Notes under the pieces: model-generated | What the model was told of the DNA's origin: nothing | What the model saw: the letters and a program-made list of their open reading frames with translations, nothing else | Database searches by the model: none | Translations under genes and position numbers: made by a program | In this document: piece by piece, positions 24,627 through 35,854 of the stretch | Numbering within the stretch: position 1 is the first letter of the stretch | Layout of the letters: every line of letters begins with the position of its first letter | Assembly: GCA_020736575.1 (NCBI GenBank) | Contig: JAGPYM010000026.1 | Location: forward strand, 186,001-250,000 | Reading direction: 5' to 3' | Origin: Thelonectria olida | Lineage: Eukaryota; Ascomycota; Sordariomycetes; Hypocreales; Nectriaceae | DNA length: 64,000 nt

Positions 24627-24911
24627 GGAGCAGTTGGTCGGATGAGTTATGACACGGTGACTCTTCTCTCAGAGTTGAGGCAATATTTACTTCCAATCTG
24701 GACAACGTTCATCACGTTACAATGCCCTGACGGGAGACAGGAAGGTCGGCGTTTAAAAATAAAGAGGCATCCAATCAAGGCAGCCTTCCAACTGGGTCCT
24801 TGTTGGTTGAACAACCCCTCCTCGCCGTCTCCATCATCAGCAAGCTACGTCCAGCATCGCACAGCAGACATCACGCCATTCATCCTAATCTATCACTCTT
24901 AAGTAATCCAT

Positions 24912-27026
24912 ATGGGGAACAAATACAGCAACCCCAGCAGGGAGCAAACCGACCTCTGCCGCACCTGCAAAGCCATCCCCGCAACCACCTTCTACAGCAG
25001 CCGCCCACCCAGACTTGGATCTGACCACACCTTTGGACCAACAAGGCCGCATAAGCTCTTCGGCGGAGCTACCGCCTTTGAGCAGCTCAAACAATCCGCT
25101 GCGTCTGGCTGCCCTCTCTGCAGCCTGTTTGCGGATGCCCTCAGACTTAGCAACTATGATCCAGACGACCAACTCAGGAGGCAGCCTCAAAACTGTGAGA
25201 GCGGCATCTCACTGCTCAGGGGTCAGCCAGATAGACTTCAAATTACCTTTGGCACGGCCACTTCCCATAATCTTGATGCGCGACTGCTCGTTCATGTCGA
25301 CGAGTTCACAACCAAATCCTTAGAGCCCCCGTCCTATGTCGTCGAGACGGAGGCGGATTCTCCAGCTAATTTCACCCTCGCCCGTTCCTGGCTGGCCGAG
25401 TGCTGCGGGCATCACCCAGAATGCGGGGATTCTGCAGAATTCGAGCTGCCTCGACGTCTGCTGGACATCACGGTGCCAGGCACTATTCGACTTTGCCCGA
25501 CCTCCGACCTCCACGTCAAAGGCAGAGCAAACTATGCGGCACTGAGCCACTGCTGGGGCGCTCATCAACCTCCAAAAACAACCAAAAGTAACCTCCAGGG
25601 CCAGATGGCTGGATTCCCAGACACTCGGCTTCCTCAGACCTTCTTCGATGCCGTGCAAGCCACCAGAGAGCTAGGACTCGGCTATCTTTGGATCGATTCG
25701 CTGTGTATCGTCCAAGATGACCGGAGTGACTTCGAAACAGAGTGCGCACGAATGAACACAATTTATGCCGGCGCTCTTTTCACATTAAGTGCCAGCGACG
25801 CCAGGGATGCCACCGAGGGGCTCTTCCGATCGAGGACAATGAAGCCGGTTACGCTGACGTACGAGACTGATGGAATAGAGCCAAAGCTGACCGTCATCAT
25901 GCAGCCAACTTTCTCTGGCGCATGGATGCAAGGGGTCCTGGGGCCGTTGCAGAGCCGCGCTTGGGTGCTCCAAGAACGACACCTGTCGCCGCGCATCATC
26001 CACTACACGAGAAAGTCCCTGATGTGGGAGTGCAGAACTGCTACAGCCGCGGAGCATGCACACAAAATGGTCCCCAAAGTTGATACGAACAGACATATTT
26101 GGCCCGAACTCTCGTCCGAGCGGTTCCTGGATGGAGGGCGCTCGAAAATCGAACCTGATCCTCGGCCCAACAGCAGCGATCTTGAATTCTACTACCTACA
26201 CAGTCGCTGGTACGACGTGGTGGAGCAGTACTCGCGGCGTGGCTTGTCGTTTCCCGAGGACAAGCTGCCAGCCATAGCCGGGTTTGCTGCCGAGTGGAAG
26301 CGGCTCAAGCCTCATGACGAGTACCTCGCTGGCTTGTGGAAGAGCGACGTCTTCAAGGGGCTCGCGTGGTTCCCCAGCTCCCAGAAGCACCAGATCAGGC
26401 GTCGTCTTCCCGAATCGGATGCAGCGTGGCCGCCTGCGAGCCGCTTCAAGACGATTCCGTCGTGGTCGTGGGCGGCGTATGATGGCAATGTGGCTCACTT
26501 TGGGGGTGATTGGTTCAAGGACAATTTCTACGACTACAATCCGCTGAAACTGGAGTTTGGGAAGCCGCTTTCGACGAGTCCTTGTCCTCTGCAACTCCAT
26601 GCCGTGGCGACCACGACAGTCGGACAGAATCCGTTCGGGCACGTGAGTGGAGGCAGCATCACTCTGTCGAGCTGGTCCATGGTCGTTGCTCTAAGTGAAG
26701 AAGACTTTTCGCCGGGCTATCTCATGCCAGATGGAGACGGACCAAAGGCGTATCGCCTACATGCGGACCTCAAGTACGTCAATGACGGAATGGTGTATTT
26801 CGACCACGACCCGTTCTGCCTTCCGAGGATCGAAGTGCTGCTTCTGCAACTGGGCATGGGCCGGACTCTCCACGGGAGCAGGGCATGCGCATGCGGGCTG
26901 GCTTTGCTGAAGGTCAAGGCTGAAGAAGGCACTGATGAGGAGGTTTACAAGCGGGTCGGCATGTTTGAGCTGAATGATTACTCGTTTTGGTTGCCGAGGA
27001 GGCGGAGGACTGTTACAATAGTTTGA
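24912..27026 (+). CDS. HET-domain protein (heterokaryon incompatibility type)
   Basis: Intronless gene of 704 aa. The N-terminal zinc-like CRTCKAIP...CPLCSLF segment (15-72) precedes a HET domain: YAALSHCWG near 208, TFFDAVQATRELGLGYLWIDSLCIVQDD, LFTLSASDARDATEGLF and QSRAWVLQERHLSPRIIHY. The C-terminal part has FPEDKLPAIAGFA and IPSWSWAAYDG like its divergent neighbour, but sequence identity is low, so this is an old pair or independent members. The product probably acts in the cytosol in allorecognition or immune-like cell death. Confidence 0.94.
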   Translation: MGNKYSNPSREQTDLCRTCKAIPATTFYSSRPPRLGSDHTFGPTRPHKLFGGATAFEQLKQSAASGCPLCSLFADALRLSNYDPDDQLRRQPQNCESGISLLRGQPDRLQITFGTATSHNLDARLLVHVDEFTTKSLEPPSYVVETEADSPANFTLARSWLAECCGHHPECGDSAEFELPRRLLDITVPGTIRLCPTSDLHVKGRANYAALSHCWGAHQPPKTTKSNLQGQMAGFPDTRLPQTFFDAVQATRELGLGYLWIDSLCIVQDDRSDFETECARMNTIYAGALFTLSASDARDATEGLFRSRTMKPVTLTYETDGIEPKLTVIMQPTFSGAWMQGVLGPLQSRAWVLQERHLSPRIIHYTRKSLMWECRTATAAEHAHKMVPKVDTNRHIWPELSSERFLDGGRSKIEPDPRPNSSDLEFYYLHSRWYDVVEQYSRRGLSFPEDKLPAIAGFAAEWKRLKPHDEYLAGLWKSDVFKGLAWFPSSQKHQIRRRLPESDAAWPPASRFKTIPSWSWAAYDGNVAHFGGDWFKDNFYDYNPLKLEFGKPLSTSPCPLQLHAVATTTVGQNPFGHVSGGSITLSSWSMVVALSEEDFSPGYLMPDGDGPKAYRLHADLKYVNDGMVYFDHDPFCLPRIEVLLLQLGMGRTLHGSRACACGLALLKVKAEEGTDEEVYKRVGMFELNDYSFWLPRRRRTVTIV

Positions 27027-27435
27027 GTCCAAGGAAGCCCAGTCCATCATAATAGGCGTTACCAGGAAGTGAGCAAGCCAGCCGAGAGGGCGGTTTTTAG
27101 GGTAACTACCAGATCGTGGCTTATTTGACAAGCGTTGACATCAGTCTTAGGATAACAGGTTGAGTTGTTGGCTCGTAGAATCCATGTGTCTCAAACGTAG
27201 ATCGGGACCGTTATAGAAAACCAAATCGATGGCCCTTTGATGGCACTTCGTATTCTCACAGGAACATTGAGTAAATTGGTTCATACAATCTCATTGGGTA
27301 TCTTGACTCGCTACTACCTTAAACATATCCAAGACACATATATCTCAGTCGACTCCGTCCAGCCTTACACTTGTAAGATATGCGCCGCAATCACGCTCTC
27401 CCTTGATATAAGCAAAGGTCCCAACGACGTGCTCA
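27027..27435. other. spacer between convergent genes
   Basis: 409-bp spacer; nothing identifiable. Confidence 0.45.
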
Positions 27436-28896
27436 TCACATGCTCTTTGGGTTCAAAAACGCCATCATCTCCCGGAACGCTTTGCGAATCGACCGTCCGA
27501 TGGCCTCCACACACTGCCAAAGCTTGGCGGGGATATACTTGATCAGCCAGATGATGCCAGCTCCGATATACCACAGGCACTTGCCAAAGCATCCGAAAAG
27601 AGCAGCGAGAGCCTTGTATGACATCTCGCCGAACGAGCAAATGAACCTAAAGATGGCCTTGGGCGTCTCGATGAAGATGGCTCTAAGCACATAGGTGAAG
27701 CCATCCCAGATGTCGCTAAGAGTGATGCTGCCAAAGAAGGAGACAATGGCAGAAAGGACGGTGTGTATCAGGGAGAAGATCTTGGTCACAACGTTCCAGA
27801 TGGCTTCTCCGACGCTCTTGAAGCCTCGCCCGATCCAGACGGCAATTGTCTTGATCACGCCCGGGATGGCCTTGAAGAAGTGCCAGATTCCTAGGACAAG
27901 GTCCTTCAGGAACGAGGGAACCTTCTTGATAATCCTCCACACCTCTTTGGCTTCCTCCTTGATCTTGCTGGGCAACCGCATGAGCCCTCGTCCGACCCTC
28001 TCAGGCAGCCGGACAATGTTCCGCTGACACCACGCCCGAACGCGGTGTCGCCGCTTCCATATCGCCTTGCCCGTCTCCTTGGGAAGATCGTAGACAAAAA
28101 ACTTGGGAATGTCCCAGACGAAGAATCTGATGAACCTGTAAATGCGGGCCAGGGCACGACGCACTCGCTTCATCTCTTCGTGGTGCGCTGTTTTCCACCG
28201 CAGCCACGCACCAGCTCGTCGGGAGGGAAGCATTTCGACAATGTCGCGGTGGCCGTTGTCGGCGGCCAGACGAAGTGCGATGGCGCCATCGGGCGCGACC
28301 AAACTGTCGTCGGAGCCGTAGTCTTCCATCAGCACCTTGACCATGGCGAGGTAGCCTCGTTCGGCGGCGATCATCAACGGCGTGCGCTGGGGATACGTCG
28401 GCGGGTACGCGTTCGGATCAATTGGCGTCTTTGAAGTGCCAAAGGCGTTGACAGTCGATCCCAGAGAAACCAACCGACTGATCATTGGCACTCTCCCTGC
28501 ACGAACCGCAGCGAGAAGCGGCGTCTCGCCCTTTGCGCTCGTCACGTCGGGAGACACATAGCCGCGTGAGACAAAATCGATGACCACATCATCGTGGCCG
28601 GCCTCGATGGCGGAGAAGAAGGCTCTGACGATGTCGCGCTGGAGGTAGCATGCCTCTTCTTCGGGGAGGTAGCTGATGGGGTGGGCGTAGAGGAAGCGGG
28701 TGAGCGTGTCGTACTGGGCCGAGGAGGGGGCATGCAGGATGGGGAGCTTCAAGGCGGTGGCCTGTTCGATTCGGGCGTGGAGGTTGTCATGTTCGCCAGC
28801 CTCGGAGTAGGCGGGGACGGGGAGAGACTCGTTTGCGTCGTAGAAGCGAGAGGAAGGGGGGGTTGACGGAGGGGTTGGGAGAGTTTGTGCGCTCAT
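27436..28896 (-). CDS. ankyrin-repeat protein with long amphipathic/hydrophobic C-terminal array
   Basis: Single exon, 486 aa from the ATG at 28896 (the open frame extends 33 codons upstream but from TTG). A Pro-rich N-terminus leads into ankyrin repeats at about residues 95-235 (GETPLLAAVRAGRVPMISRLVSLG, RTPLMIAAERGYLAMVKVLMEDYG, AIALRLAADNGHRDIVEML). The remaining 230 residues are a series of basic, Trp/Phe/Ile-rich helices (FFVWDIPKFFVYDLP, VWRIIKKVPSFLKDLVLGIW, FFKAIPGVIKTIAVWIGRG and further), looking membrane-associated rather than globular. With HET and NACHT genes on either side it could be a membrane-acting immune effector, but that is inference; no named family was recognised. Confidence 0.85.
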   Translation of the reverse strand: MSAQTLPTPPSTPPSSRFYDANESLPVPAYSEAGEHDNLHARIEQATALKLPILHAPSSAQYDTLTRFLYAHPISYLPEEEACYLQRDIVRAFFSAIEAGHDDVVIDFVSRGYVSPDVTSAKGETPLLAAVRAGRVPMISRLVSLGSTVNAFGTSKTPIDPNAYPPTYPQRTPLMIAAERGYLAMVKVLMEDYGSDDSLVAPDGAIALRLAADNGHRDIVEMLPSRRAGAWLRWKTAHHEEMKRVRRALARIYRFIRFFVWDIPKFFVYDLPKETGKAIWKRRHRVRAWCQRNIVRLPERVGRGLMRLPSKIKEEAKEVWRIIKKVPSFLKDLVLGIWHFFKAIPGVIKTIAVWIGRGFKSVGEAIWNVVTKIFSLIHTVLSAIVSFFGSITLSDIWDGFTYVLRAIFIETPKAIFRFICSFGEMSYKALAALFGCFGKCLWYIGAGIIWLIKYIPAKLWQCVEAIGRSIRKAFREMMAFLNPKSM

Positions 28897-30308
28897 CGGG
28901 TGATTGATGCGGGAGCGGTGAGCCCGGATTGGGGGGTCGGCCGAGGTTCTGGGGTATGGATTCGGGGGGTTAGGTATTCGTGGTCGAGAGTGCAAAGTTA
29001 TGATGCGCTGGACCCAGAGTTCATATTTGAATGCGCCCGCGGGAAAAGCAAATGCAGCTGAAAAGTAGCTTCGCTGTTCATCTCGTGATGTTGTCTTGGA
29101 ATGATTGGAAACCTATCCAGGACTCTCTCCCCATGATTCGAGGGACAACTCAGCCTTGCAATGGAACTGGACTTTTCCCCCTGTGCCACCCGACATGACT
29201 GGACGGGGATCCACTGTAAGGCCCACTGATCGGGACGGGACCTGCAGGCATCACGGCATTTTTTGGGCAAGTTTTTAGTGGTGTGCGAGTGAGCCACGGG
29301 GAGGGCACCGCTGGAAAGCCTCCCCGCCGAGTCCTGCGCTATCGCGAGCTGAGGCTTGACTGTGGTGGCTGAGTTTAAATGGTTCCGTTTCGACATTGTA
29401 GATGAAGGGAGGATGACGCTGGCGGTGCAATTAAATCGAGGTGCCTAGAATCGTGCCTCGGTATGCCTTTGGTGTGTGTCCTATTTTATTTTCATGTTGA
29501 TCCAATTTCATGTGAATTAATATGTGTCTGCTTGGGTCGATTGGTTGGTCGATACCCCTTCACGCGACGTCAGCCACAAAACTCTATCACCAACCCAACC
29601 CAAGTTCGAGGGAGTTGTACCTCGACACTTATAAGCGGCTGCCTCCAGCTCTATCTGCATGCCGAGGCACGTAAGTTAAATGAGAGCAGAGAGGCGTTCG
29701 AAATTGTATTTTCACCTGATGAGTCATTAAAAGGACTGTGTCGTCATTGCTTTGCATTTTCGAGTTGTGCTCGTGGTCGGCTCCAGGGTAGGCCACCTCG
29801 GAAGGACGTCCCGGGAGAAGTGATGATCATCTATCCAGCAGGCGGCGTTCTCGGGACAGGTAGAAGAGGACAACTCTTCATCTTGAGTCTGATCCAGAGT
29901 GAAACCTTTCGCCGCTGGCCTCTTCTGGTCTCTGAGTCGTGACATGACCGGAGAATGATGAGCTCCTCTAGTTGGCGTTGGGAAACCACCGTTGAGTCCG
30001 GTTGCCGACCTTTTTACCTATCCACGCAGCTTTAACTATACTCTAAACCAATAACTATCCCACATCCCACTTCTACGGCAATGACAACATCTACAAATTG
30101 ACCAATATTGTCGCCTCTGTTCCCAAGTTTGGCAAGGCGTCACCTTACCCCACCCTGACGACAAGTCGCCGGCAAGTTGGGATACCGATTTGTCATCCTG
30201 ATAAGAGCCTCATATAGCCAGAGTCCGAGTACGAAGGCATCTTCAGTGAACATCCAAGATTGTTCAAATCATCATACTCCTGGAGAGACTCAACGAAAAA
30301 CAGCAACA
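28897..30308. other. intergenic region
   Basis: 1.4 kb between divergent genes, holding both promoters. Open frames at 28998-29396 and 29463-29942 show no domain or codon bias. Confidence 0.5.
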
Positions 30309-31565
30309 ATGACGCTCCTCAGAACTTCCCACAACAAAACCCTAAAAGGCCACAAGGCCATCATCCTCACCACCATCCCCGCGCCGCGCGCCTCCATCCA
30401 GGCTATTCGCGATCGCTTCCCTGATCTGAAAATCGCGGTTCATGTGGTTCCATGGGGCTCCAAGGATGTTCCCTTTGACGAGAAGGAATGGAGCGATACG
30501 ACCGTGTTGCTGACGGCGACTGTGCTGCCGACGATTCAGCAGGCGCCGCACATCAAATATGTCCAGCTGACGAGTGCGGGTGCAAACCACCTTATTGAGA
30601 ATCCCTTCTTCAAAGACACCAAGATTCCCTTTTCTACGGCGAATGGCGTGCACGGGTGAGATTTCCTCTCTTCTCCTAACTCACGTCTCGGAATGCTAAC
30701 GCCGAAACAGGCCTCAAATCTCTGAATGGATCGTCGCGACCTTCTTGTCGTTCCAACATCAGCGTGCGTTCATCTCAAAACTCGGCTTTGATATTGAAGT
30801 CAATTCACTGACAGCTCGTAGTTTACACATACTACGACTACCAGAGGGAAGGAAAATGGAACCGTATCACCGATAACTTTGAAAACATAGACGACGCTGT
30901 GGGAAAGCGAGTGTAAGTGACAAGTCTTGCCATGACCAGAAAACATACAGCTTACGCATCGTAGTGGTATTCTGGGCTATGGCAGCATTGGTCGTCAGAC
31001 TGCCCGCGTCGCCAAGGCCTTGGGCATAGACATCCACGCCTACACGCTTCATCCCCGCAACACGCCCGAATCTCGAAAGGACCACTCCTACTCCCCCGAG
31101 GGTCTTGGAGATCCCGACGGCGTGCTGCCCAGCAAATGGTTCTCTGGTGACTCAAAGGAGGAGATTCACGAGTTTCTAGCCTCGGGGCTTGATCTGCTCG
31201 TCATCGCCACGCCGCTCACCGACAAGACGAAGCACCTGATTTCCAAGCCCGAGTTCGAGGTGCTGTCCAAGAAGCGCACGTTTGTGACCAACATTGCGCG
31301 AGGGCCGATTGTCAACACGGATGATCTTATCGAGGCTCTCGACAAGGGAGTTATTCGCGGTGCGGCGCTTGATGTCACTGACCCTGAGCCGCTGCCTGAG
31401 GGCCATCCGTTGTGGAAGGCCAAGAACGTGACGATTACGCCGCATATCAGCGCGACGTCGAGTGCGTATTACACGCGTTTGCTGGATATTTTCAAGATTA
31501 ACCTGGAGCGGTTGAGTGAAGGCAAGGAGTTGATCAATACGGTGAATAGACGGACGGGGTATTAA
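30309..31565 (+). CDS. D-isomer specific 2-hydroxyacid dehydrogenase, NAD(P)-dependent
   Basis: Four exons (30309-30655, 30711-30763, 30822-30912, 30965-31565) give 363 aa. It reduces 2-oxoacids or oxidises D-2-hydroxyacids. Hallmarks are the first half-domain VQLTSAGANHLIENPFF, the nucleotide-binding motif VGILGYGSIGRQTARVAKALG, then LLVIATPLTDKTKHLIS, NIARGPIVNTDDLIEAL (catalytic Arg), LDVTDPEPLPEGHPLW (catalytic Glu) and ITPHISA with the catalytic His. Resembles fungal relatives of GhrA/glyoxylate reductase. It sits between incompatibility-type genes without obvious functional link. Confidence 0.93.
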
Positions 31566-31648
31566 ACGGAACCGATTGGGATTTCTGCGAGGAGAAATGG
31601 GATGTTGGTCCGAGCTATGAATGAATAAGACATAACAAGAGAGTGATC

Positions 31649-34600
31649 CTAAGCAGTCTTCTGCATTTCTTCCATCAAGATCCTGACCCTTTGCACTTCC
31701 GGCTCCTGCGATGCCTCTTCCACCAACTTCAAAACACCCACTGCCGTGATCTCTGGGTCCCATGAATCCGCAACAACAACCGCATTCACATCCGCCGCTC
31801 CTCTATCAATGAATAGTTGCACAATCTTTGCCCACCGTGCCGCGCCCTCGGTACTGCCCTCGTTTCGCACAATCCAACCTCGACGATGGGCGTCGCGCAA
31901 GTGACGGAGTAGGGCGAGCCACGGCGTTCGTGTGGCGTGGTTGGTGAAATCGGAGTATTCTTCGTTTGGTCCAGGGTTGATTTTGGAAGGATGTGCGAGA
32001 AGATATTCGACGAGGTCGGGGCTGGAAACGGGAAAGATGGTTTTGCTTCGAGAACATAGGAATTCTGTGGCATAAGAGAGTAGGGGTGTTGGCTGCCTCT
32101 CATCTTCGAAGTTGCCTTTCGAAACGTCTTCTTGTTCTTGGTGCTGCTGCAACTGTTCGGATACATACTCTGTCAAGCCAAACTTGGTAGCCAGGCACAA
32201 AAAAGGTCGACGAATAGACGGAGCCTTCATGCGGACTTCGTAAGACCCGAATATGCTTCTGGCCCAGTGATCGAATGGATCCGACGGCTTCGAGAGCCAG
32301 TACCACGACAGAGTCTGGTTCATCTCGTTTAGAAACAGGCTCTGAAGGCGCTTTGTGTCGTCGGTGATGTATCGTGCGTGGGTCATGGCCAGCGCAATGT
32401 CAGGGTACCACTCGTCAAGTCTGCGGTGGTGCTCAACCTCCTCGAGAGGATGCTTGAGACGCAGGACGTAGGATCTCAGCAACCGAAGATGGGGGTCGAA
32501 ACCCGGACTCGAAGAGCGCTGCAGTCCGTTATATGCTCCGTCGGGATTCATCAGCCAATCCCGCACAGTTCGATGAATGTACGTGACCTTGTCGTAAACA
32601 AAGACGAGCTCGGCGACCGTCTTGGTCTTGTCGTCGACGAATCTGGGAACGCGAAGGTTTCCAAGCCTCCGGCGACGATGGAGACTCAAGAGGCCAGAGA
32701 ACCGAGCCATGACGTGTTTCGCCGTCGTCTGGTATCTCGACACGATTTCTTCGAGCGAGGCCTCTTTAACTTGACGCTCAAGCACCAAGTCGTCGTCGTC
32801 GGGGCTGAGAGCGAATGCGAGCTCCCAAGCTGTGAGGGCGTTTGACGATTCGTCCTTGAGAAAGTCGGCGACGAGTTCTCGAGCGCATATGAGGCGGAAC
32901 AGATGAGATGTTTCGGTAATCTGCGCTTCGTTTTGGTCTTTGAAGATGAGTTTGTCAAAAAAGTCGTCAAGATCACTGGGAAAGCTCCTCAACGTCGCCT
33001 TGAGATCATCCTCTGTGTCGGCCTGGACGAGACTCAGGATCCTCTCCACTGCCAGCCTAACCCACAAGAAGACACCGTCGGCTTGTTGGACTGCACTCTC
33101 GACGAATTCGCGCTTCAGCGACGGGCTAGCCTTGAACAAGTGTCGAATGTGGCGGTTTTGCTGGAGTTCGTCTCTGGTGTACCGGCACATGTCATCGTAT
33201 GTAAGGTCCTGAAGTCGCCCATTGGGTACGCTCTGTCCAAAGGCAGCCTCAAAGACGGACCACGGACGGGATGAGAGACACATCTTGAGTGCGTTGCTAT
33301 CTTTTCCCGTGGACAGTGTTTTGAAAAAGTCAACGATGCCAGTATGGTCACCTTCAAACTCATCCAGTCCGTCGATGAATAGACAAATATTCATCTTGGG
33401 CAGGGCAGCATCGAGGAGTAACCGGAATGCTGCCATGAGATCCGGCACAGTCCATTCAAGAGCAAGATTGACTCGTTCCTTGGTGGACATTTGTCTCAGT
33501 TTCTGCCACAGCTCTGGAAATGCAGATGGCATCAGGTCCGGGTTGGCAGAGAGAAGCTGGTGCAGCAGACTGCGTAGTAAACCGTTCTGAGAGCGTTGGT
33601 CCCGAGTGCCGCTCGTCCAGAAGAAGAAGCTGGCCGGGCAGACAGGACGAGCTCCCGCCCATCCCTGAAGCAGCTTTTTGGTTTTCGAGTGCTGAGAGAG
33701 AAAGGCCGTGAGGGTAGATTTGCCCGAGCCCGGCTTCCCTGTGATCCAGTAGATAGGACCGAGGTCATTCGTTTTCAGCCATGTTGTGAACTCTTTGCCG
33801 AAGTTCTGTCGAAGGGGATCGTCGATGATGCTGCTGTTGAAGATCCACTCGAGGGTTTGGCTGTGAGCTTCGGTGACTTCTTCTTCGCGGTCGTACATGC
33901 TTTTGTATGCGAGGCTTTCGAGGAGGAAGTCGTTGATGAGTCCGACAGGAGCAAGTCTGGCCGTTGATGTCTTCTTGTCATAGTTGCTCTTCTCGAATCC
34001 AGGATTGGTTTCCTTTCCCGAGCCTTGGTTGAAGAGAGCTTTGGATGCATTCTTTTGCGAGCCATCTTCGCCTTCTTGTCGGTTTGCCGCGTCGACAATG
34101 GTCAAGCTGGACAGTTGTTTGCTGAATTCAGTCACAGTCCTGTTTGGATGAGGAGAGTTAGTCTATATGATATATGTAAGGGAGGATGCATCATTGTAGA
34201 TAGTATACCTGTTGGACGGCATCAGCTTCTGGCATTTGGGGGCGAGCTCCGACAAACGCTCATGAAGCGCGACGACATCTGCGCGAGGCCAAAGCGAGCA
34301 AAACTCCTTGACGTCGACTTGGTGAGCATCGTCGTCGGAAAACGATGGACGCGCGCGATCGATTTGCATGGCGATGTCCTGGCCAATCTTGACGCAAGAA
34401 TGCATCAAGCGCAAGGTAGTGGCATCGCCAGGGACACCGGAAGGCGAATTGAAGAGCTTCAGCATGCCCAAGACGGAGAGCGACGCAGCGCCGGCCAACT
34501 CTTCCATGTCATGGTCTACAGAGATGAAGCGAGTGGGCGAAGGCGTGGCATTGTGGACGGCGTGGGCGACCTGGTGGACATTGACGGCGGTCTTCAAGAA

Positions 34601-34660
34601 GGCAGAGATGACATCTCGAATGGCCTGACCAGATGAAGGTGTAACTGTGTCCATTTTCAT
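31649..34660 (-). CDS. NACHT-domain STAND (NLR-like) protein
   Basis: Two exons (34209-34660, 31649-34139) give 980 aa. The N-terminal ~150 residues form a helical domain like those heading many fungal STAND proteins. The NACHT ATPase has Walker A GKPGSGKS (about 285-292) and Walker B ICLFIDGLDEF (about 401-411), then LSSRPW as sensor. The region after it (ADGVFLWVRLAVERIL, YIHRTVRDWL) matches the conserved DUF7791-like segment downstream of fungal NACHT domains. The last 250 residues hold only weak ankyrin-like traces (LATKFGLTEYVSEQL, VEYLLAHP) instead of a clear WD40, TPR or ANK sensor array. Such proteins are switch-like ATPases in fungal non-self recognition. Confidence 0.93.
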
Positions 34661-34978
34661 TTAATGGGCGCAGTGCGGGATCAATTTCTACGTGTTTATA
34701 GCGAGTGAGTCTGCAAGTCTGCTCTCGTGTGGAAGAGGAGATATTAGAGGGGAGAAAAACAGACGCAAAATCACGGGGGCTGTGTCTGGTTTAAACACAG
34801 GCCGGGTTTAATCCACGTGTTTGTTTATTTGTCTTCCCTCGGAGTAATGGGGATCCGAATGCGTAATCTATCCAATCTGGCCAGGTATTGATCGCGACAC
34901 TTGTCAATACGAGCGTGAACCCTTGCACATGCAGCCCGTTTCACATGCGCATGCAGATAGATCTGTCGATCATTCGGA
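34661..34978. other. spacer upstream of the NACHT gene
   Basis: 318-bp spacer with the NACHT gene promoter and the 3' end of the PL20-like gene. Nothing specific. Confidence 0.45.
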
Positions 34979-35854
34979 TCACGGCTTCACAGTTGCGTAT
35001 CCGTCAGTTTCACCATCGTCAGCCCTATACCAGCTAACATGGTCAAAATACAGCGTCCGCGTCTCGTCGTTATAGTTTTCGGTATCTACCCACGACTGCG
35101 TCAGTATAATATGAGCCAGGACAACACCACGACGAACTATTTCAAACTCACCATGAGCATATAACCCGTTCTTAAAGTAGAAACCAGTGGAAAGCTCGTC
35201 CGCGTCTGCATCCCACGTCCCGAAGCCGACGTTGACGCCCGTCGCCGAGTAGACCTGCTTCCCATCGTACCACAGCTCGTACGCGCCATCTTTTGCGTGG
35301 GAAACTCGGAAGCGCACGACAATGGTATGCCATGTGTCTCTCTCAATGTCCTCGACCACGACTGCGTGCGTAGGATCGCCGCAATACGTTCGATGATCCA
35401 CGGTGAGCGAATTGCTTTCGATCGTCACGAGGCCGCACCACGACGAGCAGCCGCCGGGACAAAACTGCTGCGCAATGCTGCCGTTCTTGTTGTCTGGGAA
35501 TGTCGACGACGGTACGTACACGGCGAAGCCCTGCCACCCCTCCTTGTACATTGCAATGACGTTCTTGTCGTCCTGGCCGTACACTTCACAGCACAGCTCG
35601 GCGCCTTTGTCGTTTCGCGTACCGTCGAAATCCGTCTCGTCAAAATACATGGTCATTTTTCCTGTCCCAGAAAAGGCGTTTCCAGAGGACGCCTGGACAT
35701 AGGAGGGCTTTTTGGCATTGCACTCGTCAAAGGGCCCGAGGGTGAGGTCGTCAAAGTTGTGAGCTCGAAGGGCCGTGGTGTTTGAGTTGCCCTTCCAAGC
35801 GGCGGCATGGCCTGCCAGGATGAGGATGGCGAGGAATATGGAAATGGAACTCAT
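34979..35854 (-). CDS. secreted polysaccharide lyase, family PL20-like (glucuronan lyase)
   Basis: Two exons (35152-35854, 34979-35085). The 66-nt intron (GTGAGT...GGGTAG) is a multiple of three, so the unspliced frame stays open; splicing joins YAH|DTENYNDETRTLYFDHVSWY and gives 269 aa. Signal peptide at residues 1-19 (ends HAAA). The body is a beta-jelly-roll type secreted lyase: AFSGTGKMTMYFDETDFDG, KEGWQGFAVYVPSS, TWHTIVVRFRVS, DGAYELWYDGKQV. Six or more Cys suggest disulfides. The link to PL20 glucuronan lyase is by resemblance to the Trichoderma enzyme from memory; a related jelly-roll lyase family is the alternative. Confidence 0.78.
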   Translation of the reverse strand: MSSISIFLAILILAGHAAAWKGNSNTTALRAHNFDDLTLGPFDECNAKKPSYVQASSGNAFSGTGKMTMYFDETDFDGTRNDKGAELCCEVYGQDDKNVIAMYKEGWQGFAVYVPSSTFPDNKNGSIAQQFCPGGCSSWCGLVTIESNSLTVDHRTYCGDPTHAVVVEDIERDTWHTIVVRFRVSHAKDGAYELWYDGKQVYSATGVNVGFGTWDADADELSTGFYFKNGLYAHGEFEIVRRGVVLAHIILTQSWVDTENYNDETRTLYFDHVSWYRADDGETDGYATVKP

